Assembly: GCF_001870435.1 (NCBI RefSeq)
Contig: NZ_MDDR01000034.1
Location: 186,001-250,000, forward strand
DNA from: Pseudomonas costantinii
GTDB taxonomy: Bacteria > Pseudomonadota > Gammaproteobacteria > Pseudomonadales > Pseudomonadaceae
Direction: 5' to 3'
Length of the DNA stretch: 64,000 bases
Shown here: positions 39,667-48,396 of the stretch, piece by piece
Position numbering within the stretch: the first letter of the stretch is position 1
How the letters are laid out: every line of letters begins with the position of its first letter
Program-made: the position numbers and the translations under genes
Notes under the pieces: model-generated
Seen by the model: the letters and a program-made list of their open reading frames with translations, nothing else
Told to the model about the DNA's origin: nothing
Databases searched by the model: none

Positions 39667-39775
39667 CAGCTGTCGAGCCTTGGCGAGGCTGCGTCAGCAG
39701 CACCGCCGAGTCGAGCCAGGCGCTGGACCGAGTCGAGCCCTACGCAGCCTCGCCAAGGCTCGACAGCTGCTACGG
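39661..39775. repeat. Perfect 33-bp inverted repeat between mdcR and madM
   Basis: The arms at 39661-39693 and 39743-39775 are exactly complementary over 33 bp (start CCGTAGCAGCTGTCGAGCCT). The 49-nt centre contains the direct repeat CCGAGTCGAGCC twice (from 39707 and 39729). The mdcR stop codon (39664-39666) is inside the left arm. It should form a very stable hairpin in both transcripts and thus end or protect the mRNAs of the convergent genes. Confidence 0.9.
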
Positions 39776-39781
39776 GAGTAA

Positions 39782-40546
39782 TTAACCGACTAAACCACGC
39801 ACGATGAAGTACAACACCGAAGGCCCCAACAAACACCCAAGCCCAGTGTGGAACGTCGCCGTCAGCGCGCCATACGGCACCAACCGACGATCCGTGGCGG
39901 CCAGGCCTGCGGTTACGCCGCTGACGGTGCCGGCCAACCCACCAAACACCATCGCCGAGCGCGGGTTATCCAGGCCCATCCAACGCGCCGCCACCGGCGT
40001 ACCGACCATCACCAGGATCGCCTTGATCAACCCGGTGGCAATCGACAGCGCCATCACATCCGAGGTCGCGCCAATCGCCGCACCGGTCACCGGGCCGACG
40101 ATGTAGGTCACGGCGCCCGCGCCGATAGTGGTCATGCTGATCGCATCGCGATAACCAAAGGCCCAGGCCATGCTCGCGCCGACGATAAACGGCAGCACTG
40201 TGCCCAGCAGCAGCGCAATCACACCGATCAACCCGGCTTTGCGCGCTTCGGTGGCTTGCACTTCGAACGCCGTGGCGACGATGGCGAAATCACGCAGCAT
40301 CGCACCGCCCATCAGGCCGATACCGGAGAACAGCGCCATATCGGCCAGGCCTTTTTGCCCGCCGGTAAGCGTGCCGCCAACCCAGGCCAGCACCAGCCCG
40401 ATGACGATGGCAATCGCCGAGCCATGAATGCGCCCAAACGTCAGGCGCTTGGACAGCACCACAGAGATCCACATCACCACGCCGACGAAGGCAAAGGCGG
40501 TGACCAGGCCGTTATTCTCCAACCCTTTTTCGATGAGTGCCCACAT
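39782..40546 (-). CDS. madM: Malonate transporter subunit MadM
   Basis: A 254-residue membrane protein with ~8 hydrophobic segments, matching MadM of the sodium-dependent malonate carrier MadLM (start LIEKGLENNGLVTAFAFVGV; GAGAVTYIVGPVTGAAIGAT; VFGGLAGTVSGVTAGLAATD). With MadL it imports malonate. It begins one nucleotide after the madL stop and is the last gene of the mdc operon. Confidence 0.94.
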   Translation of the reverse strand: MWALIEKGLENNGLVTAFAFVGVVMWISVVLSKRLTFGRIHGSAIAIVIGLVLAWVGGTLTGGQKGLADMALFSGIGLMGGAMLRDFAIVATAFEVQATEARKAGLIGVIALLLGTVLPFIVGASMAWAFGYRDAISMTTIGAGAVTYIVGPVTGAAIGATSDVMALSIATGLIKAILVMVGTPVAARWMGLDNPRSAMVFGGLAGTVSGVTAGLAATDRRLVPYGALTATFHTGLGCLLGPSVLYFIVRGLVG

Positions 40547-40547
40547 A

Positions 40548-40961
40548 TCAGCGGCCTCCCACGACAGGAGTCGGCGTGATCTGCGGCTCTTCAGCAGGCA
40601 ACGGTTCGCCTTTGTGAGTACGGCTGATCAGCGCGATGGTGCAACCACAGACCACCACCGAACCAATCGCCGCCAACACCGCCACCGGGCCACCGTGCAA
40701 GGCGGTAACCACGTTCTGTTGCGCAGCCATCGCCACCACCACGGGGATGTACATGGCGCCCCAGAAGCCGACGCCCATCTCGCAGTCCTTGGTCATGCCA
40801 CCGCGCTTTTGCATCCACAGGCGGGCGCAGATCAGCAGGATCATCGCGATCCCTACCCCGCCCACATTGGATTTAACGCCGAGCAACACGCCGAGCATGT
40901 CGCCCAGGATCACGCCCGCCAGCATGCAGATCGCCAGCAATGCCACACCGTAGATAATCAT
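40548..40961 (-). CDS. madL: Malonate transporter subunit MadL
   Basis: The 137-residue membrane protein matches MadL (MIIYGVALLAICMLAGVILG; SNVGGVGIAMILLICARLWM; TKDCEMGVGFWGAMYIPVVV). It forms the malonate carrier with MadM. The ATG at 40961 has GAGGA 8 nt upstream, better than an earlier in-frame start. It follows mdcH by 67 nt in the operon. Confidence 0.94.
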   Translation of the reverse strand: MIIYGVALLAICMLAGVILGDMLGVLLGVKSNVGGVGIAMILLICARLWMQKRGGMTKDCEMGVGFWGAMYIPVVVAMAAQQNVVTALHGGPVAVLAAIGSVVVCGCTIALISRTHKGEPLPAEEPQITPTPVVGGR

Positions 40962-41028
40962 TGTTGTTGTCCTCAAAGTGCTCGATCGAAATTGTTGTTT
41001 TTGTGCTTCGAAAGCCTTGGGTGGTGCT

Positions 41029-41928
41029 TTATCGGTGGCGGCGCGCCTCCTCTTGCAGCAGGGCCTGCAAGGTGTCCAGGCGTGCGCCTTCGCAGGCGAT
41101 CACCGTGCCTTGTTCAAACACGCGGCGTGACAAGCCGGTGAGCACGGCACCCGGAGGCAGTTCGATTTGCAGGCGCACGCCACGCTCGTAGGCGCTTTGC
41201 ACGGTGCCGCGCCAGTCGACGACGCGGCACATATTGAAGGCCAGGTCGTCGCGCAACTGGTCTGGGTTGTGGATTGGACGTGCGCGGGTGCTGCTCAGGT
41301 AGGTGATACGCGGCGTCTTGAGCGTGACAAAGGCTTGCGCCAATGCCTGGGCGGGTTGCTCCAGCAATGCGCAGTGGGACGGCACGCTCACGGCCAGGCG
41401 CTTGGCGACGCCGTTGCCTTTGATGCGCTGGGCAACACGCTTCATGGCGTCGTCGCTGCCGGCGATCACGGTTTGGTTGTCGGCGTTGATATTGGCCAGA
41501 TAAACCGGCGTTTGTGGGCTGTGGACTTCGGCCAGCAACTGTTCGACTGTGGATAACTCAGGGCCGATGATCGCGGTCATTCCGTAGCCGTGTGGATAAG
41601 CGCTTTGCATCAGTTCGCCGCGCAAGCTGACCAGTTTCACGGCGTCTGCAAAATCCAGAGCGCCCGCGATCACCGCGGCCGGATAGGCACCAATGGACAA
41701 CCCCGCGACGAAATCCGGGGTGTGTTGCAGCAGGCGGGCGTTAGCCACACCGGCGATCAACAGGCAAAGCTGAACGGCACGCGTCGACTCAAGGGCTTTC
41801 GCGGAATCGAGTTGGCGAACATCTTCGCCCAAGGCATTACTGGCCTCATCCAACACATCGGCGGGCAACGACTGGAGCATGCCCGGCCGCTGGGCGCCTT
41901 GCCCCGGAAACACCAAAAGGCTGCTCAT
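41029..41928 (-). CDS. mdcH: Malonate decarboxylase epsilon subunit, malonyltransferase
   Basis: The 299-residue protein is an FabD-like acyltransferase: MSSLLVFPGQGAQRPGM at the N-terminus, catalytic-serine elbow GLSIGAYPAAV, and the His of VPSHCALL. It loads malonyl groups onto the MdcC prosthetic group to charge malonate decarboxylase. Its ATG overlaps the mdcG stop (ATGA), marking translational coupling. Confidence 0.93.
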   Translation of the reverse strand: MSSLLVFPGQGAQRPGMLQSLPADVLDEASNALGEDVRQLDSAKALESTRAVQLCLLIAGVANARLLQHTPDFVAGLSIGAYPAAVIAGALDFADAVKLVSLRGELMQSAYPHGYGMTAIIGPELSTVEQLLAEVHSPQTPVYLANINADNQTVIAGSDDAMKRVAQRIKGNGVAKRLAVSVPSHCALLEQPAQALAQAFVTLKTPRITYLSSTRARPIHNPDQLRDDLAFNMCRVVDWRGTVQSAYERGVRLQIELPPGAVLTGLSRRVFEQGTVIACEGARLDTLQALLQEEARRHR

Positions 41929-42521
41929 GCCACGGCCTGCCAGGGGTCGAGTACCAAATGTGCGCCGCTGGCGGTTTTCAGCAGTACCCGGCGTGATCCC
42001 CCAGCCCATTCGCGCAAGGCGACGGCGCCAAACGGGGTTTGTAGTTGCAGGTCCACGGCGCACGGCGCTGTGTCCAGGATTGCCAACAGATCCTTTGCAT
42101 CACCTCGACTCAGCGTTTCAGGCGTGCGCAGAATCAAATCCAGATCACTCTTGGCATGCAGCGCTTCAATACCTGTGGCCAACTCAAAACCTGCGCTGCC
42201 CGTGACGCCCCAAGTCTCCTGCGCCAGCACCGGTCGCAGTTGAGCAAGCGCTTGCAATGCAGGCAGATCCCGTGGAGAGACAGCGTCGCGCAAGGCTTCC
42301 GGTGCCACTCGCCGCTGAATCGCCGTTGCAGGCATCACTGCCGCAAAACGCTGCTCACGCAAGTGCCCACGCACGCCGACCGCCACAAAGCCCGGCTCGG
42401 CGATGGCGCGGCGCACCACCACCGGATGACCGGCGCGGATGGCCTCGATCGCCCAAGCCGGAGCATCGGCGGGCAGATGCGCCGGGGCCATGCCCCAGAG
42501 CAAATCGTGGGCGTTCACCAT
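41925..42521 (-). CDS. mdcG: Phosphoribosyl-dephospho-CoA transferase
   Basis: The 198-residue MdcG attaches the 2'-(5-triphosphoribosyl)-3'-dephospho-CoA prosthetic group to the acyl carrier subunit. It shows the nucleotidyltransferase pattern GVTGSAGFELATG and KSDLDLIL with the paired aspartates. It overlaps mdcE upstream by 7 nt and mdcH downstream by 4 nt. Confidence 0.92.
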   Translation of the reverse strand: MVNAHDLLWGMAPAHLPADAPAWAIEAIRAGHPVVVRRAIAEPGFVAVGVRGHLREQRFAAVMPATAIQRRVAPEALRDAVSPRDLPALQALAQLRPVLAQETWGVTGSAGFELATGIEALHAKSDLDLILRTPETLSRGDAKDLLAILDTAPCAVDLQLQTPFGAVALREWAGGSRRVLLKTASGAHLVLDPWQAVA

Positions 42522-43291
42522 TGCTCCCGCAGTAGCTGGCGGACATGGCTAGAGGCGGCACGGTTGGTGGCGCCCAGGCGACTGCTCAAATCAGGCCCGC
42601 TCGCTTCAACATCCTGAATCGCTTGCACCAGGCAATCGCTGACCCGCGCCACATCGTCCTGCGTGGGCTGTTCAATCTGGCTGACCGTCAACGTCTCCCA
42701 GAGCAAACCGAGGCTGGCATAACTGTCGATGTCATACGCCATGGGCGGCACACTGGCGGCCAGGGCTTCCAGCTCTTCGATGCTGCGCAAAGTCACTCGC
42801 GCGGCCGAGGCCTTGCCCATGGCATGCACCATCACACCGGGGTCGCGCAAAGCGATCAGGCGGTTGGCCTGGTAGCCGTGGGCGAGGAACGCACCGGACA
42901 TCGCCTTGCCCACCAGCAGCGCAATCACCGGGTGTCCGGCAAGGCGAGCGCGGGCGTAACTGTCGGCGGCGGCGGCCAGGGCTTGATGGATGCCGAGGGC
43001 TTCTTCGCGACGGCCATAGGCTTGGCTAGGTACGTCGACGATGGCGATGATGGGACGCTTGTCACCCAGGGCGATAGCTTCGTCCACGGCTTTGGCCAGG
43101 CCCCACCCCTCGAGCAAACCAACCTCGCCATTACGGGCGCGGGGGAAGCGGTTTTGTGGATCGGTGACGACAGCGATAAAGCGCACGCTTTGCTGGTCCA
43201 GTGCGCCGTCGGCCACTTTCAGCGAATCCGGTAACCCCTCAACGGGCGTTGCGCCTGCGCTCAATGCGTTGAACCACTGCAACCCTCTCAT
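42515..43291 (-). CDS. mdcE: Malonate decarboxylase gamma subunit
   Basis: The 258-residue protein belongs to the carboxyltransferase (crotonase-like) superfamily, with VTDPQNRFPRARNGEVGLLE, IIAIVDVPSQAYGRREE and ALLVGKAMSGAFLAHG. With MdcD it forms the decarboxylase that converts malonyl-S-ACP to acetyl-S-ACP and CO2 without biotin. Start overlaps the mdcD stop. Confidence 0.93.
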   Translation of the reverse strand: MRGLQWFNALSAGATPVEGLPDSLKVADGALDQQSVRFIAVVTDPQNRFPRARNGEVGLLEGWGLAKAVDEAIALGDKRPIIAIVDVPSQAYGRREEALGIHQALAAAADSYARARLAGHPVIALLVGKAMSGAFLAHGYQANRLIALRDPGVMVHAMGKASAARVTLRSIEELEALAASVPPMAYDIDSYASLGLLWETLTVSQIEQPTQDDVARVSDCLVQAIQDVEASGPDLSSRLGATNRAASSHVRQLLREQW

Positions 43292-44130
43292 GAGCGTTCT
43301 CCTTGATACAGGTTGCGGACCGTCGCCGGATCGATTTGCGGTGCGGCGTCCAGTTCGGCCAGCCGCGCCAGGTAGAACTCGGCCTGACGGCTGCGTTGTT
43401 GCGCGGGCAAGCCTTGTTGCAGCAGCGCGGTGACCGTCTGTTGAATCTGCGCCACATCGTCCGCTACATACCGGTCAGCCAAGCCGCTGTTGAAACGTTG
43501 CTCACCACCGGTGAGGCTCCAGATAAATGGCCGATCGCGGGAGTCGTACTCTTCAAGGCCCGCCTCCTGTTCGATCACTTGCGGACCATTGAGGCCCACG
43601 CGCGCTTCACGGGTCACCACCAGGTAGCTGCAAAGACCCGCAGCGATGGACATGCCGCCAAAACAACCGACGCTGCCCGCCACCACGCCGATCACCGGTT
43701 GGTATTGGCGCAGGTCGACAATCGCCGCGTGGATATCGGCAATGGCCGCCAGGCCGAGGTTGGCCTCCTGCAAGCGCACGCCACCGGTTTCCAACAGCAA
43801 CACGGCGCGGGTGGGGATGCCGTTGCGGTTATCTTCCGCCGCCAGCTCAAGGGCGCCCGCGATTTTTGCGCCGCCCACTTCACCAAGACTGCCACCTTGA
43901 AAATTGCCTTCAATTGCAGCGATCACCACCGGCAAACCGTCGATGCTGCCCTTGGCGATTACCACCCCGTCATCCGCCTGAGGCACCACGCCTTGGCGGC
44001 TGAGCCAGGGCGACATCACGCGTTGAAACGGGTCGATCAATTCGCGATAAGAACCCGCATCCAGCAAAGCCTTGGCCCGCTGCCGAGCGCCCAGTTCAAC
44101 GAAGCTGTGTTTAGCGAGCAAGTCAGTCAT
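43288..44130 (-). CDS. mdcD: Malonate decarboxylase beta subunit
   Basis: The 280-residue partner of MdcE carries the second carboxyltransferase-like domain (GNFQGGSLGEVGGAKIAGAL; LLETGGVRLQEANLGLAAIA; GVVAGSVGCFGGMSIAAGLC). The oxyanion-hole glycines are evident. The start MTDLLAKHSFVELGARQRAK is the family N-terminus; the longer in-frame extension overlaps mdcC. Overlap with mdcC is 8 nt. Confidence 0.94.
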   Translation of the reverse strand: MTDLLAKHSFVELGARQRAKALLDAGSYRELIDPFQRVMSPWLSRQGVVPQADDGVVIAKGSIDGLPVVIAAIEGNFQGGSLGEVGGAKIAGALELAAEDNRNGIPTRAVLLLETGGVRLQEANLGLAAIADIHAAIVDLRQYQPVIGVVAGSVGCFGGMSIAAGLCSYLVVTREARVGLNGPQVIEQEAGLEEYDSRDRPFIWSLTGGEQRFNSGLADRYVADDVAQIQQTVTALLQQGLPAQQRSRQAEFYLARLAELDAAPQIDPATVRNLYQGERS

Positions 44131-44422
44131 GGCCGATCTCCTCGAAACCCTGCTCCAGACGCAAACGCACCACGCCGGGCGTGGCACCGAAATCGTGGAT
44201 ATCAATCTTCAACGCCGGTGGCGTCTGCTCCAGGAAGATGCGTTCGAACAGGTGCTGCCAACGTTGCTCGGCACCATTCACCGAGGTCTGCACCTGGATG
44301 GTCAGCGTGCCAGCGGTGCCCGGTTCCAGTAGCACCTCCAGGTCGCCCGAGCCGACACAACCCACCAGCGCACGGCCCTTCGGCGGCTGCCCGGCGGGGA
44401 ATTCAAAGGATAAGGTTTCCAT
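44123..44422 (-). CDS. mdcC: Malonate decarboxylase acyl carrier protein (delta subunit)
   Basis: The 99-residue carrier holds the triphosphoribosyl-dephospho-CoA arm on a serine. The motif LVGCVGSGDLEVLLEP puts Ser25 at the known attachment position. The start [11 protein letters not shown] is an ATG whose overlap with the mdcB stop (ATGA) supports the choice over the TTG just upstream. Confidence 0.94.
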   Translation of the reverse strand: METLSFEFPAGQPPKGRALVGCVGSGDLEVLLEPGTAGTLTIQVQTSVNGAEQRWQHLFERIFLEQTPPALKIDIHDFGATPGVVRLRLEQGFEEIGHD

Positions 44423-45270
44423 CAAAACGCTCCGTCGAGGCGGTCGATAAACAGGCAGGCGGCCAACAGGTCGGCGGCGCCGCCGGGGGAGGCATTCAGG
44501 GCCAGCAGTTGTTGGTCGAGTTCGTGCAATTGGCGGCGACCGGCAAGGGTTGCGCTGCCACCCGCGTCCAGCACCGATTGTGCGCCGAGCTGCATGGTGC
44601 GCAGGCCTTCTACGCCTGAGCGGTAAAGCACACAGGTGTCGGCGAGGTCCGTCATGATCGCGAGCAAGGCATCCAGGCGCGCGTTTTGCTCACCGGCGTT
44701 TTGCTGGCGGCTTTTGTGCAGTTGCGGCAGGCCGCGTTGCAGCACCGAGGGGAAGCCCAACTGAGCTTCTTCACGGGCACCGCGTGCGCCGTAGCGTTGG
44801 GCAACCTGAGCACCGTGGCTCATCGGTTGCGGGGCGTAGCGGTCGTTTAGCAGGGCCAGTTTTGCAGCTCTTAGGGAGACGGCGCTGGCATGGATGGCGT
44901 GTGGTTCCAGTGCCGTTGCTGCCGTCAGCAAACCGAGTGCCCAAATTGCGCCGCGATGGGTGTTCACGCCGTTGGTGGTGGTGAGCATCGCTTGCTCACC
45001 TTCACGACCGATTCGTCCGAGGGCTTCGCGCAGCGGCAAACCGACTTCACCGAGCTCGATAGCTGCTTCGGCCATTTCCTTGAACATCGGCCACAGCGAC
45101 AACGCCGACGCGTGCATCAGGCCCAGGTGCAAATCGCTATGGGCGCCGTTGCCACGACGGTCCACCAAGGCGGGTTTGGGCGACAGGTCGGCTTCGTCGA
45201 TCAGCGCGTCGACGGCCATGTCCGCCAAGCGATCGGCGAGGCTGAGTTCATGCAATTTAAGGGCGCGCAT
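44422..45270 (-). CDS. mdcB: Triphosphoribosyl-dephospho-CoA synthase
   Basis: The 282-residue MdcB/CitG family enzyme makes 2'-(5-triphosphoribosyl)-3'-dephospho-CoA from ATP and dephospho-CoA, the precursor of the MdcC prosthetic group. Motifs seen are [20 protein letters not shown], the CitG substrate-binding core, and [19 protein letters not shown]. It lies immediately after mdcA with no spacer, sharing the operon. Confidence 0.93.
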   Translation of the reverse strand: MRALKLHELSLADRLADMAVDALIDEADLSPKPALVDRRGNGAHSDLHLGLMHASALSLWPMFKEMAEAAIELGEVGLPLREALGRIGREGEQAMLTTTNGVNTHRGAIWALGLLTAATALEPHAIHASAVSLRAAKLALLNDRYAPQPMSHGAQVAQRYGARGAREEAQLGFPSVLQRGLPQLHKSRQQNAGEQNARLDALLAIMTDLADTCVLYRSGVEGLRTMQLGAQSVLDAGGSATLAGRRQLHELDQQLLALNASPGGAADLLAACLFIDRLDGAF

Positions 45271-46941
45271 TTACCAGCTCCTGAACTTGGCGGGCGGGTT
45301 GTACAAGCCACCGGACCACTCCACCAAGTCGGCCACGCTTTTGGCGGCCAACAGTTCACGGGTGGCGTCGGTGCGGCGGATACCAAGGTCTTCGGGCAAG
45401 GCAATCAGGCCTTCACGGCGCATGCGCGCGGTGTCCTTGGGGTTGTGGCGCATGCCGATGGCGGTCACCCCGGCGACGGCGGCGATCATCGCCTGTCGCT
45501 CTTCCAGGGAGCGCGCCTTGTACAGGTAGGCAATGCCTTCTTCAGTGAGCAGGTGCGTGACGTCGTCGCCGTAGATCATGATCGGCGCCAGCGGCATGCC
45601 GCTTTTGCGCGCGACTTCCACCGCGTCGAGGGTTTCGACGAACGTGGGCTTGCCGCCTTCCTGGAAGGTTTCGACCATTTGCACCACGAGCTTTTTGCCG
45701 CGCTCCAACAAGGCTTCCGGCGCATCGCCGTGGCGCATATCCAGCCACGCTGGGGTGCCGTGGCGACGACCGCGTGGGTCATGGCCCATGTTCGGCGCGC
45801 CACCAAAACCGGCGAGGCGGCCACGGGTCACGGTGGAAGAATGGCCATCACCATCGACTTGCAGCGTGGCACCGATAAACAGGTCCACCGCATATTGGCC
45901 GGCCAGTTGGCAGAACATCCGATTGGAACGCATCGAACCGTCGCGGCCAGTGAAGAACACGTCCGGGCGTGCGGCAATGTAGTTTTCCATGCCCAGCTCG
46001 GTGCCGAAGCAATGCACACTTTCCACCCAGCCGCTTTCGATAGCAGGGATCAGGGTTGGGTGCGGGTTGAGGGTCCAGTTGCGGCAGATCTTGCCTTTCA
46101 GGCCGAGGGATTCGCCGTAGGTGGGCAGGATCAATTCGATGGCAGCGGTGTTGAAGCCGATCCCGTGGTTCAGCGACTGCACATTGTGTTTTTCGTAGAT
46201 GCCTCGGATCGCCATCATCGCCATCAGCACGTGCACCGGCTTGATATGGCGCGGGTCGCGGGTGAACAGCGGCTCGATGTAGAACGGCTTGTCGGCCACC
46301 ACCACAAAATCCACCCAGCTCGCCGGGATGTCGACGCGAGGCAAGTCAGTGACGTCGTCCACCAACTGGTTAACCTGCACGATGACGATGCCATCGCTGA
46401 AGGCGGCGGGTTCGATCAGCGCCGGGGTATCTTCGGTACTGGCGCCGGTGTAGATGTTACCGGCGCGGTCGGCCATGAAACCGGCCGAAAGCACGACGTT
46501 GGGGATCAGGTCCACCACCAGCCGCGCATAGAGTTCGATGTAAGTGTGGATCGCGCCGATTTCCAGCAGGCCGTCTTCCAGCAACTGGCTGATGCGCAGG
46601 GATTGGGTGCCGGCGAAGGAGAAGTCCAGCTTACGGGCGATGCCTTTTTCAAACAGGTCCAGGTGCTCGGAACGGCCGACACTGGGCATGATCATGTGCA
46701 AATCGTGGAGCTTGGCCGGGTCGGCCTTGGCCAGGGAACGCGAGAGGAAATCCGCCTGTTTCTGGTTGTTGCCTTCCAGCACCACCCGATCGCCGGGGAG
46801 GATCAGCGCTTCCAGCGCCTCGACGATTTTGTCACTGGGCAACACCGCCCCGTCGGCAAACGCTCTGACCAGCCCGAGCCGCCGCTGCTTCTCGTCGCGC
46901 CGCCGCGTCCAGCGCGAGTCGGGGGTGATTGTTGTTGTCAT
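45271..46941 (-). CDS. mdcA: Malonate decarboxylase alpha subunit (acetyl-S-ACP:malonate ACP transferase)
   Basis: The 556-residue MdcA swaps acetyl for malonyl on the carrier protein. It has the CoA-transferase-like start (LVRAFADGAVLPSDKIVEAL, VVLEGNNQKQADFLSRSLA) and the long MdcA-specific body (TPALIEPAAFSDGIVIVQVN; GRLAGFGGAPNMGHDPRGRR). It is the first gene of the operon. A large open frame on the opposite strand is a codon-bias shadow. The promoter should lie in the ~110 nt upstream; none was identified. Confidence 0.95.
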   Translation of the reverse strand: MTTTITPDSRWTRRRDEKQRRLGLVRAFADGAVLPSDKIVEALEALILPGDRVVLEGNNQKQADFLSRSLAKADPAKLHDLHMIMPSVGRSEHLDLFEKGIARKLDFSFAGTQSLRISQLLEDGLLEIGAIHTYIELYARLVVDLIPNVVLSAGFMADRAGNIYTGASTEDTPALIEPAAFSDGIVIVQVNQLVDDVTDLPRVDIPASWVDFVVVADKPFYIEPLFTRDPRHIKPVHVLMAMMAIRGIYEKHNVQSLNHGIGFNTAAIELILPTYGESLGLKGKICRNWTLNPHPTLIPAIESGWVESVHCFGTELGMENYIAARPDVFFTGRDGSMRSNRMFCQLAGQYAVDLFIGATLQVDGDGHSSTVTRGRLAGFGGAPNMGHDPRGRRHGTPAWLDMRHGDAPEALLERGKKLVVQMVETFQEGGKPTFVETLDAVEVARKSGMPLAPIMIYGDDVTHLLTEEGIAYLYKARSLEERQAMIAAVAGVTAIGMRHNPKDTARMRREGLIALPEDLGIRRTDATRELLAAKSVADLVEWSGGLYNPPAKFRSW

Positions 46942-47112
46942 GGTCGCTCCACGGGGTTTGCTGTCGTGGGCTGTACCTTAGGAGTGAAATGGGAGGGTAT
47001 CAATCAAGCATGGTGGCGAATCGTTACGACTGGAGTAATAGTCCGTCAATGAATGCTGGATTGGGCCCAAATAGAGATTAATGTGGGAGCTGGCAAGAGT
47101 CCCAAAAAGGGA

Positions 47113-47285
47113 ACGATGAGTCCCTATTTTGATCGTTCCCACGCTCTGCGTGGGAATGCCGCCTGGGACGCTCCGCGTCCCGCCAGCCAGTGCAAGGCTC
47201 AAGCCCTGCGCAGTTGTGACGCGGAGCGTCACGGGATGCATGCCCACGCGGAGCGTGGGAACGATCAGCACGATGAGTCCCTATT
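47113..47285. repeat. 16-bp direct repeats flanking foldback element copy 1
   Basis: ACGATGAGTCCCTATT occurs at 47113-47128 and again at 47270-47285, on either side of foldback element copy 1. The right copy overlaps the stop codon of the DUF6124-like remnant. It may be a target-site duplication or a product of recombination. Confidence 0.7.
47131..47266. repeat. Foldback (MITE/BIME-like) element, copy 1
   Basis: A 136-bp unit bounded by 25-bp arms (GATCGTTCCCACGCTC... and ...GAGCGTGGGAACGATC) that differ at one site. Inside are the complementary palindromes GACGCTCCGCGTC and GACGCGGAGCGTC, so the whole unit can fold back on itself. It is the first of three copies in 1.5 kb. Confidence 0.9.
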
Positions 47286-47475
47286 CGGGATCGATTTGAG
47301 ATTCCGGCGAAGGGCTGAATTGTTCCAGCGCTCTGTCGACCAGCAACTGCCCCAACTCTGCCATTTGCTGGATCGCCAACAACATCGAGCGTTGTGAGCA
47401 TTCCAAGTCGAAAGCAAGGTTGCAGGTCATGGCATTCAGCGAAGACAAGGTTTCAGTGTTTTGGTTGGGTTTTTT
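47281..47475 (-). pseudogene. Remnant of a DUF6124-like gene, 5' end replaced by repeat
   Basis: The open frame encodes ETLSSLNAMTCNLAF, then ECSQRSMLLAIQQMAELG and LVDRALEQ, resembling the C-terminal part of small DUF6124 proteins of Pseudomonas. The expected N-terminal half is missing; the reading frame runs directly into foldback copy 2. Its stop codon abuts copy 1. It is best viewed as a broken gene; the family call is from memory and moderate. Confidence 0.5.
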
Positions 47476-47611
47476 GATCGTTCCCACGCTCTGCGTGGGA
47501 ATGCCGCCTGGGACGCTCCGCGTCCCGCCAGCCAGTGCAAGGCTAAAGCCCTGCGCGATGGTGACGCGGAGCGTCACTGGATGCATTCCCACGCGGAGCG
47601 TGGGAACGATC
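47476..47611. repeat. Foldback (MITE/BIME-like) element, copy 2
   Basis: A 136-bp copy nearly identical to copy 1, in the same orientation. It starts after a T run and ends 4 nt before the stop codon of the putative immunity gene. Confidence 0.9.
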
Positions 47612-47615
47612 AGCA

Positions 47616-48035
47616 TCACAACGCCATTTCCACCTTCACAATCCCAAGACCTTCGAGGGCATAACTGCTGTACTCGTACACTCCCCCCTGAATAGTCAAA
47701 CGCAGAACACCGTCGTCCTCAGTCACTTGTACTCCGGGCTCTTTTGTTTTCAGAAAAGGGTGTGCTGACACCAGCTCAGTGAGTATCGCCTCATCACTCC
47801 CCAGGTCCTTATGGACGTAGTAACGGTAGGAAAAGCCCACCGTCGCACCACCCTGATTATCGCGCGCGCCATAAATCGAGGTGCCGTTCCCCAAGGAATG
47901 CTTCAACACCACTTCGTCCAGGTCTGGTGTCCCGGATGACATGATCCAACTGCCCCCAATGTAGATCAGGCAAACCACCAGCAGACAATTTCGCAGGATG
48001 GGGACGAGCGCCTTAATGGCCTTGAGAAATTGCAT
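47616..48035 (-). CDS. Putative immunity protein of the toxin-44 gene
   Basis: A 139-residue protein with one N-terminal membrane segment (ALVPILRNCLLVVCLIYIGG) and a soluble domain with no family recognised. It starts 23 nt inside the 3' end of the toxin-44 gene, with GAGG 8 nt before its ATG, implying translational coupling. Toxin followed directly by a small overlapping gene is the usual polymorphic toxin-immunity order, and a membrane anchor would place protection at the membrane or periplasm. Immunity is inferred only from this context. Confidence 0.62.
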   Translation of the reverse strand: MQFLKAIKALVPILRNCLLVVCLIYIGGSWIMSSGTPDLDEVVLKHSLGNGTSIYGARDNQGGATVGFSYRYYVHKDLGSDEAILTELVSAHPFLKTKEPGVQVTEDDGVLRLTIQGGVYEYSSYALEGLGIVKVEMAL

Positions 48036-48396
48036 ACTCAATACCTCTCCTTATCCAATATTGGTCTCGCGGGTCATCACCGAAAGGATCACCACCCCAC
48101 CATGATCCGAAGTCCGGTCGTGTGGTTTTTGCAAACGTTTGAGCGACACCTGCAGCACGTAACAGCAGATGTTCTGGAATACCCAGCACCGTACCCGTAG
48201 CGCCGTAATTGAAGTTACCAAAAGCCTCGTACTGACGCCCCCGCGTCTTGTAATTCCATGGCCCGGCAGCCCTGACCTGAGAGTAGAACCAGGAATAGGC
48301 GAATGCCGAGCCTGACGTGAGATGAATACTCTTGCACTTGGCTGTCGCCATATTTTCGAGAATTGAAACACCGGGCGGCATTAACGGTACGGCCAT
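48013..48396 (-). CDS. Small stand-alone polymorphic toxin type 44 domain protein
   Basis: The 127-residue protein reads PLMPPGVSILENMATAK, SWFYSQVRAAGPWNYK, FGNFNYGATGTVLGIPEHLL and GDPFGDDPRDQYWIRRGIEY, closely following the pattern of the bacterial toxin-44 domain that forms the C-terminus of Rhs and other secreted polymorphic toxins. Here only the toxin domain exists: an in-frame TAG stands two codons before the ATG, and AAGGA 7 nt upstream provides a genuine ribosome site. No Rhs, PAAR, VgrG or two-partner region was found nearby. The activity of this domain class is unproven, and how this protein would be delivered is unknown. Confidence 0.72.
   Translation of the reverse strand: MAVPLMPPGVSILENMATAKCKSIHLTSGSAFAYSWFYSQVRAAGPWNYKTRGRQYEAFGNFNYGATGTVLGIPEHLLLRAAGVAQTFAKTTRPDFGSWWGGDPFGDDPRDQYWIRRGIEYAISQGH

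Noticed and set aside
44890..47052. Large open frame (720 codons) on the plus strand opposite mdcB/mdcA
   Set aside because: It is antisense to two clearly conserved malonate decarboxylase genes and its histidine/glycine/valine-rich translation is the typical complement of GC-rich codon bias.
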